Shown piece by piece: positions 52,183 through 60,564 of a stretch of 64,000 bases of DNA; position 1 is the stretch's first letter; the number at the start of each line of letters is the position of its first letter. Below the pieces are notes generated by a model. That model made no database searches, was not told the DNA's origin, and was given only the letters and a program-made list of their open reading frames with translations. The stretch spans positions 124,001-188,000 of the forward strand of contig DASZJG010000031.1 in the NCBI GenBank assembly GCA_035948315.1. The letters run 5' to 3'. A program made the position numbers and the translations under genes. This DNA is from CAJCJE01 sp035948315. Lineage in GTDB: Bacteria; Actinomycetota; Actinomycetes; Mycobacteriales; Pseudonocardiaceae.

Positions 52183-52512
52183 GTGGACGAACAGATTCAT
52201 GAACACATTCGCGAGATCATCACATCGATCCCGCGGGGACGGGTCGCGACCTACGGCGACATCGCCGAACTGGCCAAGGCGCCCTCGCCCCGGCTGGTCG
52301 GCCGGGTGCTGTCCGAGGACGGGCACGACCTGCCGTGGCAGCGGGTGATCCGCGCGGACGGCACGCCCGCTCCGCATCTGGCCAGACAGCAACTGGAACT
52401 GCTGCGCGCGGAGGGCGTGCTCGCCGACGGGGAACGGGTCGATCTCAAGCAGTACCGCTGGGAGGCGGTCGCGCAGGCGCGCCTCAAGGACGCGCCCGGC
52501 GGCTTGTTCTAG
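52183..52512 (+). CDS. Alkyltransferase-like protein (MGMT family without catalytic Cys)
   Basis: About 109 residues forming only the DNA-binding domain of O6-alkylguanine-DNA alkyltransferases. The active-site PCHRV is replaced by PWQRV, so it cannot remove alkyl groups. Such ATL proteins bind damaged bases and pass them to nucleotide excision repair. The Arg finger and helix-turn-helix (GRVATYGDIAELA, RLVGRVLSE) are kept. GTG 52183 has AAGGGG 5 nt upstream; GTG 52177, which overlaps the hydrolase stop, is also possible. Its neighbours include the AdnAB repair genes. The 3' end overlaps the pirin gene. Confidence 0.9.
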   Translation: MDEQIHEHIREIITSIPRGRVATYGDIAELAKAPSPRLVGRVLSEDGHDLPWQRVIRADGTPAPHLARQQLELLRAEGVLADGERVDLKQYRWEAVAQARLKDAPGGLF

Positions 52513-53501
52513 TCAAGCTGCTGGTCCGCGGAGGACCGGTGCGCGACGTGCTCGGCGGGGATGGTGCCCATCCGGCCCGCGTTGAAGTCCTCCACGGCCT
52601 GGATGATCTCGGCGCGGGTGTTCATCACGAACGGGCCGTAGCGCGCGACCGGCTCGTTGAGCGGTCGGCCGCCGAGCACGAGGATCTCCCAGCCGGTGCG
52701 GCTCGCGGTCGGCTGGCTCTCCGCGGCACGCATGGTGAGCGCGTCGCCGGGGCCGAACACGGCCAGTTCGCCCTCGTCCAGCGGCCGGTTCTCGACACCG
52801 ACCGTGCCGCGTCCGGACAGGACGTAGACGAGCGCGTTGAAGTCCGGCCGCCACGGCATCGCGAGTCGCGCGCCGGGGCTGACCGTGGCATGCAGGTAGG
52901 TGATCGGCGTCCAGGTCGAGCCGGGTCCGGTGTGGCCGGCGAGGTCGCCCGCGATGATCCGGACCAGTGCGCCGCCGTCGTCGCTGGCCAGTAGCACGGC
53001 GTCGGTCGCCTCGATGTCCTGGTAGCGCGGGTTGGTCCACTTCAACGATGTCGGCAGGTTCACCCACAGCTGCACGCCGTGGAACAGGCCGCCCTTGGCG
53101 ATCATCTCCTGCGGCGGAAGTTCGTTGTGAAGGATTCCGGCGCCCGCGGTCATCCATTGCGTCGCGCCGTCGGTGATCAGGCCACCGCCGCCGATGGAGT
53201 CGGTGTGCTCCATGGCGCCGTCGATCATGTAGGTGACGGTTTCGAAGCCGCGGTGCGGGTGCCACGGCGCTCCCTTGGCCTCACCGGGGCCGTATTCGAC
53301 CGCGCCCATGTGGTCGAGCAGCAGGAACGGGTCGGCCAGCGCCAGGTCGGCGCCGGGGAACGGGCGCCGCACCTTGAAGCCTTCGCCCTCGTAGAAGGTC
53401 TGGGCGTGCACGAGCTTGCCGACCGGGCGCCAGTCGGTGTCCGCGACGGGCAGCTCGGGCAGGCGGGGCAGGGTCAGGGTGTCCGCGGTGACGGCTGGCA
53501 T
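52509..53501 (-). CDS. Pirin family protein
   Basis: 330 residues made of two cupin barrels. The N-terminal barrel keeps the metal ligands in PHRGFETVTY and ILHNELPP (two His, one further His in HPHRG, and a Glu). The family includes the quercetinase YhhW and redox-sensing transcription cofactors; the exact role here is unknown. AAGGAGGT 5 nt before ATG gives a strong start. A cupin gene lies 70 bp upstream on the same strand. Confidence 0.9.
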   Translation of the reverse strand: MPAVTADTLTLPRLPELPVADTDWRPVGKLVHAQTFYEGEGFKVRRPFPGADLALADPFLLLDHMGAVEYGPGEAKGAPWHPHRGFETVTYMIDGAMEHTDSIGGGGLITDGATQWMTAGAGILHNELPPQEMIAKGGLFHGVQLWVNLPTSLKWTNPRYQDIEATDAVLLASDDGGALVRIIAGDLAGHTGPGSTWTPITYLHATVSPGARLAMPWRPDFNALVYVLSGRGTVGVENRPLDEGELAVFGPGDALTMRAAESQPTASRTGWEILVLGGRPLNEPVARYGPFVMNTRAEIIQAVEDFNAGRMGTIPAEHVAHRSSADQQLD

Positions 53502-53570
53502 GTCGACCTCCTTGGCCGGTGGCCGCCGGTGCGGCGACCCATGTACCCGTCAATGTAGTTGAGAGTGCAA

Positions 53571-54095
53571 TTATTCCGCCGACGCCGGCTCGACGGGCGT
53601 GGCCGCGCGGTTGGCGTCCCAGGTCGGCGAGGCGAGGAAGTAGGTGTCGTAGCGCTGCTGCTCGGCCAGCAGGCTCTCCCTGGGCAGCTCGCCGCGCACG
53701 ATCCGGCCCAGGTGGCGGAAGTACTCGAAGCGCTGCACGCCCGGGGTGATCACGATCAGCAGCTCGGCGCCGTGACCGCAGGCCGCGCCGAACGCGTGCG
53801 GCACACCGGCCGGCACGACCAGCAGGTCGCCCTTGTTGGCGCGCACCACGTCGGTGCCGGAGAGCACGTCGACGATGCCGTCCAGGATGTAGAACATCTC
53901 GGCCGAGCTGTCGTGCCGGTGCGGCACCGCGCCGGGCACGTTCCGTCCCAACTGGACGATCTGGGTGCTCAGCGCGCCCCCGGTGTCGTCGGAGTCGGCG
54001 AGCAGGCGGATGGTGCTCGGGCCCTGTGCCAGGACTTCCGCGTCGTCGGCGCGAACCAGCACGGTACCGTCCGCGGTGGGCACGATCAGCGACAT
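53571..54095 (-). CDS. Single-domain cupin protein
   Basis: 174 residues with one cupin barrel. Motif 1 reads PHRHDSSAEMFYILDG (His, His, Glu) and motif 2 GDLLVVPAGVPHAFG (final His), so the metal site is complete. Substrate unknown; the C-terminal 50 residues form extra helices (FEYFRHLGRIVRGE) often seen in quercetin-dioxygenase-like cupins. GGGAAG precedes the ATG. It may be transcribed with the pirin gene. Confidence 0.85.
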   Translation of the reverse strand: MSLIVPTADGTVLVRADDAEVLAQGPSTIRLLADSDDTGGALSTQIVQLGRNVPGAVPHRHDSSAEMFYILDGIVDVLSGTDVVRANKGDLLVVPAGVPHAFGAACGHGAELLIVITPGVQRFEYFRHLGRIVRGELPRESLLAEQQRYDTYFLASPTWDANRAATPVEPASAE

Positions 54096-54120
54096 CGTCT
54101 TCTTCCCCCGGGTTTTCGCA

Positions 54121-54918
54121 TCAGTGCAGTTCAGTGATCTGGTGCGCGGCTCGCTCGAGACCGCGCAGCGAACGCGTCGTCGAGTACGGGTGCAACGCGT
54201 GCACGGCGAGCCGGAAGAGTAAGGCGTGCAACAACGCCTGCGGCCACTCCGGCAGATGCGACCACCGGTGCAGGATCGCCTCGTCCGCCCCGCCCCACGC
54301 CAGCGCGTCCACCACGATCACCGCGGCGGCCCATTCGGCCGGGCGCCAGTACGGGTCGAAGTCCATGATCGCCGGCGAGGCTGAACCCGCGAACAACACG
54401 TTGCCGAACAGGTCGCCATGGACAACCTGGGGTTTACTCGTCATCGGCTTGCGCGCGCCGGTCAACATGTCGAACAGGCGACCGCCGAGATCGGCGTCGA
54501 GCACGGTCTCGTCCTCGCCGAACGCGACCCGGTCGGCAACGGAGAACACGTCGGCGCGCGCGTCGATGAACCGCGGCCGGTTCAGATCCGCGGTCGCCTC
54601 GTGCAGCCGGACCGCGACGGACACGACCTCGTCGTGGCGTGGTTCGGCGCGACCGGCGATCACCCTGGTCGCGGCCCAGCCGCCGACCACCCAGCGGCCG
54701 TCGGTCGAGCGCAGCGGCCGGGCCACCCGCAGGTTCTCCACGTGCAGCGCGTCCAGGGTCTGGCCGACCCAGGCGGCCTGCGCGGGATTGGTCGCCGGGC
54801 GCAGCGCGGCCTCGCCGCAGCGCCACACCGGACCACCGTCGATCAACTCCGGTTCGCTGTCGCGCGCCCCGAACGCGGCCCGGACGTGCACGGGGGGCGG
54901 TTCCGGTGTCGGCGTCAC
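54121..54918 (-). CDS. TIGR02569 family protein, aminoglycoside-phosphotransferase-like fold
   Basis: 265 residues. The kinase-like core shows QVVHGDLFGNVLF (catalytic loop HGDxxxxN) and IMDFDPYWRP (metal-binding DFD), as in aminoglycoside phosphotransferases, but the family (TIGR02569) is restricted to actinobacteria and its substrate is unknown. It sits downstream of moeZ, as Rv3205c does relative to Rv3206c. GTG 54916-54918 has GAGGT upstream and is preferred to a start nine codons earlier. Confidence 0.88.
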   Translation of the reverse strand: MTPTPEPPPVHVRAAFGARDSEPELIDGGPVWRCGEAALRPATNPAQAAWVGQTLDALHVENLRVARPLRSTDGRWVVGGWAATRVIAGRAEPRHDEVVSVAVRLHEATADLNRPRFIDARADVFSVADRVAFGEDETVLDADLGGRLFDMLTGARKPMTSKPQVVHGDLFGNVLFAGSASPAIMDFDPYWRPAEWAAAVIVVDALAWGGADEAILHRWSHLPEWPQALLHALLFRLAVHALHPYSTTRSLRGLERAAHQITELH

Positions 54919-55093
54919 GGCGTGACCTCGCTGGTACCAGGCCACTCCGTGAACGCACCCTGTGCTGGTCGGTTCGCTCCGCAGGCTCCGTTCACGCGCC
55001 GGACGCTACCGCCACCCGATGCCCTACGGGTACGACGCCCCGACGAACTGGCGGGAAAACACCCCGACAGCCCAATGTGGACCGGGCGAAACG

Positions 55094-55128
55094 CCGAGGG
55101 GACCGGCCGCGACGGCCGGCCCCCTCGG
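55094..55128 (-). terminator. Terminator hairpin downstream of moeZ
   Basis: A 15-bp stem with one mismatch (CCGAGGGG...CCGGCC pairing with GGCCGG...CCCTCGG) and a 5-nt loop, 48 bp beyond the moeZ stop. Confidence 0.7.
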
Positions 55129-55139
55129 GCTGGAGAAAT

Positions 55140-55181
55140 ACGTGTGGATCAGTACGGCTGGAAAACACGTGTGGATCAGTA
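55140..55181 (-). repeat. 27-bp spaced duplication at the moeZ stop codon
   Basis: ACGTGTGGATCAGTA (plus-strand view) occurs at 55140-55154 and 55167-55181. Each copy contains the end of moeZ (Tyr codon and TGA), so a second in-frame Tyr-stop lies nine codons after the true stop. Confidence 0.7.
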
Positions 55182-56336
55182 GGTCGGCAGGCTCGGGTCG
55201 ACCTGCTTGGCCCATGCGAGCACACCGCCGCCGACGTGCACCGCGTCCGCGAAGCCCGCCTTGTGCAGCGCGGCCAACGCCTCGGCCGAGCGGGCACCGG
55301 ACTTGCAGTGCAGCACCAGCGGCTTGTCCTGCGGCAGTTCGGCCAGTGCCTCGCCGGAGAGGATGCGGTCCTTGGGGATCAGCACCGAGCCCGGGATGCG
55401 CACGATTTCGTACTCGTGCGGCTCACGCACGTCGACGAGCAGGAAGTTCTCGTGCGCGTCGATCTTCTGCTTGAGCTCCAGCGGGGTGATGGTGTGCCCG
55501 GCGGCGGCGTTCTGCGCCTCGTTGGACACCACGCCGCAGAACGCGTCGTAGTCGATCAGCTCGGTGATCTTCTCGCCGTTCGGGTCCTTCCGGATCTTGA
55601 TGGTCCGGTAGGTCATCTCCAGCGCGTCGTAGACCATCAGCCGGCCGAGCAGCGTCTCACCGATGCCGGTGATCAGCTTGATCGCCTCGGTGACCATGAT
55701 CGACCCGATGGAGGCGCACAGCACACCGAGCACGCCGCCCTCCGCGCAGGAGGGCACCATGCCGGGCGGTGGCGGTTCCGGGTAGAGGTCGCGGTACTGC
55801 GGCCCGTGCTCCTCCCAGAACACGCTGACCTGGCCCTCGAACCGGAAGATCGAACCCCACACGTACGGCTTGCCGGCCAGCACCGCGGCGTCGTTGACCA
55901 GGTAGCGCGTGGCGAAGTTGTCGGTCCCGTCCAGGATCAGGTCGTAACCGGCGAAGATGTCCAGGGCGTTGTCGCTGGTCAGGTGCACCTGGTGCAGGTT
56001 GACCTTGACGAACGGGTTGATCTCGGCGATCGAGTCGCGCGCGGACTCGGCCTTGGGCCTGCCCACATCGGACTGGCCGTGAATGATCTGGCGTTGCAGG
56101 TTGGACTCGTCGACCTCGTCGAACTCGACGATGCCCAGCGTGCCAACCCCGGCGGCGGCCAAATACAGCAGCGCTGGGCTGCCGAGTCCGCCTGCGCCGA
56201 CCACGAGTACCTTCGCGTTCTTCAGCCGCTTCTGCCCGTCCATCCCGACGTCCGGGATGATCAGGTGCCGGCTGTATCGCGCGACCTCCTCCTTGGTCAG
56301 CTCCGCGGCTGGCTCCACGAGCGGCGGGAGCGGCAT
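55176..56336 (-). CDS. moeZ: MoeZ/MoeB-type adenylyltransferase and sulphurtransferase
   Basis: 386 residues. The N-terminal ThiF/MoeB domain has GAGGLGSPA (ATP site, about 48-56), FDEVDESNLQRQ and Cys197 in VPSCAEGG. The C-terminal rhodanese domain (about 285-386) carries the active Cys344 in LHCKSGARS. MoeZ adenylates and sulphurates the C-terminal Gly of sulphur-carrier proteins for molybdopterin, thiamine, thiocarboxylate-dependent cysteine and some natural-product sulphur steps. GGAGG 5 nt before ATG is a strong ribosome site. Confidence 0.96.
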   Translation of the reverse strand: MPLPPLVEPAAELTKEEVARYSRHLIIPDVGMDGQKRLKNAKVLVVGAGGLGSPALLYLAAAGVGTLGIVEFDEVDESNLQRQIIHGQSDVGRPKAESARDSIAEINPFVKVNLHQVHLTSDNALDIFAGYDLILDGTDNFATRYLVNDAAVLAGKPYVWGSIFRFEGQVSVFWEEHGPQYRDLYPEPPPPGMVPSCAEGGVLGVLCASIGSIMVTEAIKLITGIGETLLGRLMVYDALEMTYRTIKIRKDPNGEKITELIDYDAFCGVVSNEAQNAAAGHTITPLELKQKIDAHENFLLVDVREPHEYEIVRIPGSVLIPKDRILSGEALAELPQDKPLVLHCKSGARSAEALAALHKAGFADAVHVGGGVLAWAKQVDPSLPTY

Positions 56337-56498
56337 CGGTTCCTCCGAATCGGCTTGACTTCCTCAGGTCGGACCGCTGAATACAAGACGCGGCTGACCG
56401 GTTTCCGGATTTGTCTCTGCTATCGAACAACACTCGGCGGGCCGCTGGTCTTCCCGTCCGCGCAGCTCCCAGCATGTGGACGAGCCGCGGTGGCGGGC

Positions 56499-57605
56499 TC
56501 AGCCGGCGGCCGGCGGTGGCGCGGTCGCGGGATAGTTCGGGCCCTGCGGATAGGGCCACGCGTTGACCTGGCAGACCTTGCCGTCGCGCTGGACCGCGCC
56601 GCGGTTGGCCGGCTCCGCGTTGTTCACGTCGTAGACGTAGTTGTCGGAAACGCCGAAGCTCTGCTCCATCATCACCGGGGCGAGGCCGCCGTTGGTGGCG
56701 CAGCCCACGTGGTGGTTGCCGAACGCGTGCCCGACCTCGTGGTTGATGGCGTACTGCCGGTACAGGCCGAGGTCGCCGTCGAAGGCCAGCGCGCCGCGCA
56801 CCCAGCGGGCGATGTTGAGGATCACCTGGTGCGTGCGCAGTACCCAGCACGAGCCCTCGAAGCCGATCTGGAAGCCGCACAGGTCGGGCCGGTGGTCGGT
56901 GTTCGGGGTGGTCAGGTCGATGGTGAAGTCGGGGTGGGCGAATCCGGCATCGACCCGCTGGAGGCCGATGGTGCCGGCCGCGATCCAGCTGCGCGGATCG
57001 GCCAGCGTGCTCTGCACGTCGCTGAGGAACGCGTCGTCGCCCTGGTAGTAGGACGGATCGATGCCGTCCTCGATGCGGATCTGGTAGTGGTACGTCCGGG
57101 CCGCGCCGGTCTTGCCCACCACCGGACCGGTGCCCGGCAGGACCCGCCACGTGCCCGCGCCGGACTGCGGGAACGCCCCGCCCGGGGGTAGCACGGCGGT
57201 TCCGGTGCCGGCGTTGACCGGGACGGCGGGCTGCTCGGTGACGACCGGTGCGCCGGGTTGCGCGGTGTTCATCCCGCCCGCACTGGCTTGTCCGCCCGCT
57301 CCCTTGTGCGTGGTGTTGAGCAGGACCAGCACGCTGAGCACCACGAGCACCGGCACCGCGTACACCCGCCAACCGTAGGTTGACAGCACCCGGTCGACGC
57401 CTCGTTTGCGCCGCCGCTCGGGTACGTCCTCGACCTCGGGCTGCCACGATGCGGTCAGCGGCTCGGCGGTGGTCCTGCGCTGTCCAGCGCGATGACGCTG
57501 CTCGTCACGCAGCGACTGGGCCGTGTGGGTTAACCGGCGGACGGCGGACTGTTCGGCGGCACGGACCTCCGCAACTCGGGGTTTCCTGGTTGCCGCGTTC
57601 CGCAC
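56499..57605 (-). CDS. Membrane-anchored DUF3152 zinc metalloprotease
   Basis: 368 residues. A long Arg/Glu-rich cytoplasmic part (about 1-75), one membrane helix (about 80-97), a Gly/Pro-rich linker and an extracytoplasmic domain with HEVGHAFGNHHVGC, an extended HExxHxxGxxH zinc motif of metzincin type, then a Met turn (VMMEQSF). DUF3152 is actinobacterial; Rv3207c is the mycobacterial counterpart, also next to moeZ. The start is taken as GTG 57603-57605 because TACTCT lies 7 nt upstream; an earlier GTG at 57629 is the alternative. Confidence 0.9.
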   Translation of the reverse strand: MRNAATRKPRVAEVRAAEQSAVRRLTHTAQSLRDEQRHRAGQRRTTAEPLTASWQPEVEDVPERRRKRGVDRVLSTYGWRVYAVPVLVVLSVLVLLNTTHKGAGGQASAGGMNTAQPGAPVVTEQPAVPVNAGTGTAVLPPGGAFPQSGAGTWRVLPGTGPVVGKTGAARTYHYQIRIEDGIDPSYYQGDDAFLSDVQSTLADPRSWIAAGTIGLQRVDAGFAHPDFTIDLTTPNTDHRPDLCGFQIGFEGSCWVLRTHQVILNIARWVRGALAFDGDLGLYRQYAINHEVGHAFGNHHVGCATNGGLAPVMMEQSFGVSDNYVYDVNNAEPANRGAVQRDGKVCQVNAWPYPQGPNYPATAPPPAAG

Positions 57606-57612
57606 GGCCAAC

Positions 57613-57618
57613 AGAGTA
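57613..57618 (-). promoter_or_regulatory. Leaderless -10 element (TACTCT)
   Basis: TACTCT on the minus strand ends 7 nt before GTG 57605 and decides the start of the DUF3152 gene. Confidence 0.5.
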
Positions 57619-57749
57619 GCGACGATCACCCGCGCGGACGATGCGGGACCGTTATCAAAGTCTGGCCAAAGTAGTCACTCGATCGGGTGAGCTTCGGCAA
57701 TGGATCAGGAATCACTCATGTGATCTGAATCATAGATGCGTTGAACCGG

Positions 57750-58745
57750 TCACCAGGTTCCGGCGGTGACCGAGTCCCACATGCCCAGCGTGGCCCGCGC
57801 GACCGTGGCCGGCCGCTCCATCTGCGCCACGTGCCCGGTCCTGGGCAGCACCAGGAGCCTGCCCCTGGCCAGCAGCTCCGCGGTGCGCGGCGCCTTGCGC
57901 ACGGTCACCAGCCGGTCCTGGTTGCCCCACACCACCAGCGAGGGCGTCCGCACCCGGCGCGCGACCGACCACAGCGACTGCGCGCCGGCCGCCATCCAGG
58001 CCCGGAACAGCGCGAGCGTGGCGGCGCTGAGCGCGGGGACGGCCCAGGGCATCCGGGAGCGTTCCGCGTATTCGGAGATGGCCAGCTCGATGCGCGCTTC
58101 GGGGACCTTGGTCGGCTCGGCGAAGCACAGGCCGAGCAGCTGCTGGGCGCGCTGCTGCGCGGTCATCCTGGCCAGCGCGTCACGGATCGGCCTGCCGACC
58201 ACCGGTACCAGCGCCAGCGCGAAGCGCGGATCGGCCAGCCTGCGCACGTCCGGCCGCAGGTCCGGCATGGCCGGCGAGACCAGGGTGAGCGTGCGGACGA
58301 GTTCCGGGTTGGCCGCGGCGAGCATCATCGAGACGACGCCACCCATCGAGTTGCCGAACAGGTGCACCGGCCCGCTGTCCAGCGACACGATCAGCTTGCG
58401 CACCAGCTCGGTCTGTGCCGGCAGGCCGAAATCCGTACCGGGCGCCGGCTTCGACCGGCCGAACCCGGGCAGGTCCATCGCGATGCCGTTGACCTGGCCG
58501 GCCAGCTGCCCGGCCAGCTCGGTCCAGTTGGTCGAGGAACCGCCGAGCCCGTGCACGTAGACCGCGGTGGGCGCGCCTGCCGGTCCGGGCGTCTCTCGAA
58601 CGTGCAGCCGGACGCCGTCAACCTCAAGTTCACGGCCGGGCCAGGGCGTCATCGCGGCCGGGATCGGGGGCAGCGACACGGTCGAGAACGGGACCCGGGT
58701 GAGCTGCGGCCGGGCGGGCAACGCGGCGGTGTGCAGAAAGGGCAT
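57750..58745 (-). CDS. Alpha/beta hydrolase
   Basis: 331 residues. The oxyanion loop is VHGLGGSST, the nucleophile elbow FGNSMGGVV with catalytic Ser, the acid lies in WGNQDRLV and the His in RTGHVAQME. It resembles meta-cleavage-product hydrolase and haloperoxidase-like enzymes, substrate unknown. An N-terminal Pro-rich extension of about 30 residues is present. ATG 58743-58745 is favoured, with GAGG about 11 nt upstream. It is divergent from the TetR gene at 58913, which may control it. Confidence 0.85.
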   Translation of the reverse strand: MPFLHTAALPARPQLTRVPFSTVSLPPIPAAMTPWPGRELEVDGVRLHVRETPGPAGAPTAVYVHGLGGSSTNWTELAGQLAGQVNGIAMDLPGFGRSKPAPGTDFGLPAQTELVRKLIVSLDSGPVHLFGNSMGGVVSMMLAAANPELVRTLTLVSPAMPDLRPDVRRLADPRFALALVPVVGRPIRDALARMTAQQRAQQLLGLCFAEPTKVPEARIELAISEYAERSRMPWAVPALSAATLALFRAWMAAGAQSLWSVARRVRTPSLVVWGNQDRLVTVRKAPRTAELLARGRLLVLPRTGHVAQMERPATVARATLGMWDSVTAGTW

Positions 58746-58912
58746 CAGAACAGGATGCCTCGAAATTATCGATTTTCGCCCGTCGACTCGTCGCATCTCA
58801 CGTACCGGGTACGCTCGATTGCTCGCCCAGCCCTATTACCAGCGGGTAAGGTCGGACTTTGGTCGGTACCACCCACGCCGGCCCGAGGAGCAGCACCGCG
58901 AGGAGGGGTCCG

Positions 58913-59563
58913 TTGACTGACACAGTGCGGCAGCAGGGCGGCGCGCCGGTCAGCCGAGGAGTGCGGTTGCCCCGCACGGCCCGTCGCGCCCAGTTGCTCG
59001 CGGCCGCGCAGGACGTGTTCGTGGCCAACGGCTACCACGCGGCCGCCATGGACGAGATCGCCGAACGGGCGGGCGTCAGCAAGCCGGTGCTCTACCAGCA
59101 CTTCCCCGGCAAACTCGAGCTGTACCTGGCCCTGGTCGAGACGCACGTCAACGAGCTGATCAACCGGGTTCGCGCCGCGCTGGACTCCACAACGGACAAC
59201 AAGGCGCGGGTGCGCGGCGCGGTCGGCGCCTACTTCGACTTCGTGGACAGCGAGGGCCAGGCGTTCCGCATGGTGTTCGAGTCCGACCTGCGCGGCGAGC
59301 CCGCGGTGCAGGACGCGATCGAGCGGGCCACCTCCGCGAGCGTCGAGGCGATCACCGAGACCATCACCGCAGACGCCGGCCTCGACGAGGACCGGGCGCG
59401 GCTGCTCGCGGTCGGCCTGGTCGGGATGAGCCAGGTCAGCGCGCGGTCCTGGCTGGACGCGAACCGCACCTTCGACAAGGAGGAAGCGATCGCGCTGATC
59501 TCCACGCTGGCCTGGCGCGGCATCGGCGGCGGTTACCCGCTACAGCACATCGACCGCGCCTGA
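58913..59563 (+). CDS. TetR-family transcriptional regulator
   Basis: 216 residues. The N-terminal helix-turn-helix reads MDEIAERAGVSKPVLYQHFPGK, typical TetR. The C-terminal ligand domain includes AYFDFVDSEGQAFRMVFESDLRG, which is well conserved in the Rv3208 group next to moeZ and DUF3152. TTG 58913 is chosen because GAGGAGGGG lies 5 nt before it; a GTG at 58925 is less well placed. It probably represses the divergent hydrolase or its own gene. Confidence 0.92.
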   Translation: MTDTVRQQGGAPVSRGVRLPRTARRAQLLAAAQDVFVANGYHAAAMDEIAERAGVSKPVLYQHFPGKLELYLALVETHVNELINRVRAALDSTTDNKARVRGAVGAYFDFVDSEGQAFRMVFESDLRGEPAVQDAIERATSASVEAITETITADAGLDEDRARLLAVGLVGMSQVSARSWLDANRTFDKEEAIALISTLAWRGIGGGYPLQHIDRA

Positions 59564-59619
59564 CCCCTCGGCAGGCGCCGCTGCGCTTCAATCCCGCTGC
59601 GCTTCAAGCCCGCCGCGGC

Positions 59620-60564
59620 TCAGCCTTCGCGGGAGCCGGCCAGGTCGATGACGTGCGCGATGCGCTCGGCGACGCCGACGGTGCGTTCCACGTTGAGCAT
59701 GTGCCCCGCGTCGGGGTAGATCACCAGTTCCGCGCCCAGCGCGTCGGCGATGATCCGCGCATGCGGCAGCGGCAGCAGCCGATCCGCGCCGCCGGCCAGC
59801 ACGATCGTCGGCTTGTCGCGCAACGCGGCAAGCGCCTCCCGACGTTCGTGCACACCGAGCGAGATCCGGAAACCGGCGATGCTGGCCGGGTTGCCGCGAC
59901 CGAGTTGGTCGGCGGTGTCGGCCACGTCGCGCCGGTTCGGCTTCTTGCCGAACACCAGCCAGCGCAGGGCGGGCCGCATCAGCGCGGTGCGCCGCGACAG
60001 CGACGTGCGCCGGATCTTCGACAACCTGCGGTTCACACGTCGCTCGGCCTTGGTGACCCCGGTTGACAGCCAGCGCGGCAGGCCGAGGGTGATCTTGTCC
60101 AGACCACCCGAGGTGGTGGCCATGAACACCGCGCCGGCGATCCTGGGCAGCAGTTCGGGATGCCGCTCGGCGAACGCCATGATCGTCGCTCCGCCCATCG
60201 AGTGTCCGACCAGCACGATCGGCCCCTCGGCGACCCGGTCGGCGATGAGTTCGGCCAGGTCGTCGGCGAGCTGCGCGATCGTCGCGGTGCCCGGTTCGGC
60301 CGGTGCGGAGCCACCGTGACCGCGGTGGTCGTAGCGGATCACCCGCAACCCGCGGTTTACAGCGCCGTCTGCGGTCAGGGTGTGAACCACGGGTTGCCAC
60401 TCGGTGTGGTCGAGGGTCCAGCCGTGCAAGAGGATCACGGTCAGCTCGGCCCCGCCCGCCGGCGCGACGTCCTCGACGTGCAGCGCGGTGCCGTCCGAGG
60501 TGACGAACCGGTGCGCCGCGGTCGGATCCCAGGGCGCGAGCGGCCGGGGGCGGGTCGTGGTCAC
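59620..60564 (-). CDS. Alpha/beta hydrolase co-transcribed with the AurF-like oxygenase
   Basis: 314 residues. The oxyanion loop is LHGWTLDH, the nucleophile elbow GHSMGGATI, the acid AGGADRL and the His DAGHMLNVE. The GTG start overlaps the stop of the diiron oxygenase gene (GTGA), so the two act in one pathway. No signal peptide. The substrate may be an ester or a lipid made or modified by the oxygenase, but nothing in the sequence identifies it. Confidence 0.88.
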   Translation of the reverse strand: MTTTRPRPLAPWDPTAAHRFVTSDGTALHVEDVAPAGGAELTVILLHGWTLDHTEWQPVVHTLTADGAVNRGLRVIRYDHRGHGGSAPAEPGTATIAQLADDLAELIADRVAEGPIVLVGHSMGGATIMAFAERHPELLPRIAGAVFMATTSGGLDKITLGLPRWLSTGVTKAERRVNRRLSKIRRTSLSRRTALMRPALRWLVFGKKPNRRDVADTADQLGRGNPASIAGFRISLGVHERREALAALRDKPTIVLAGGADRLLPLPHARIIADALGAELVIYPDAGHMLNVERTVGVAERIAHVIDLAGSREG

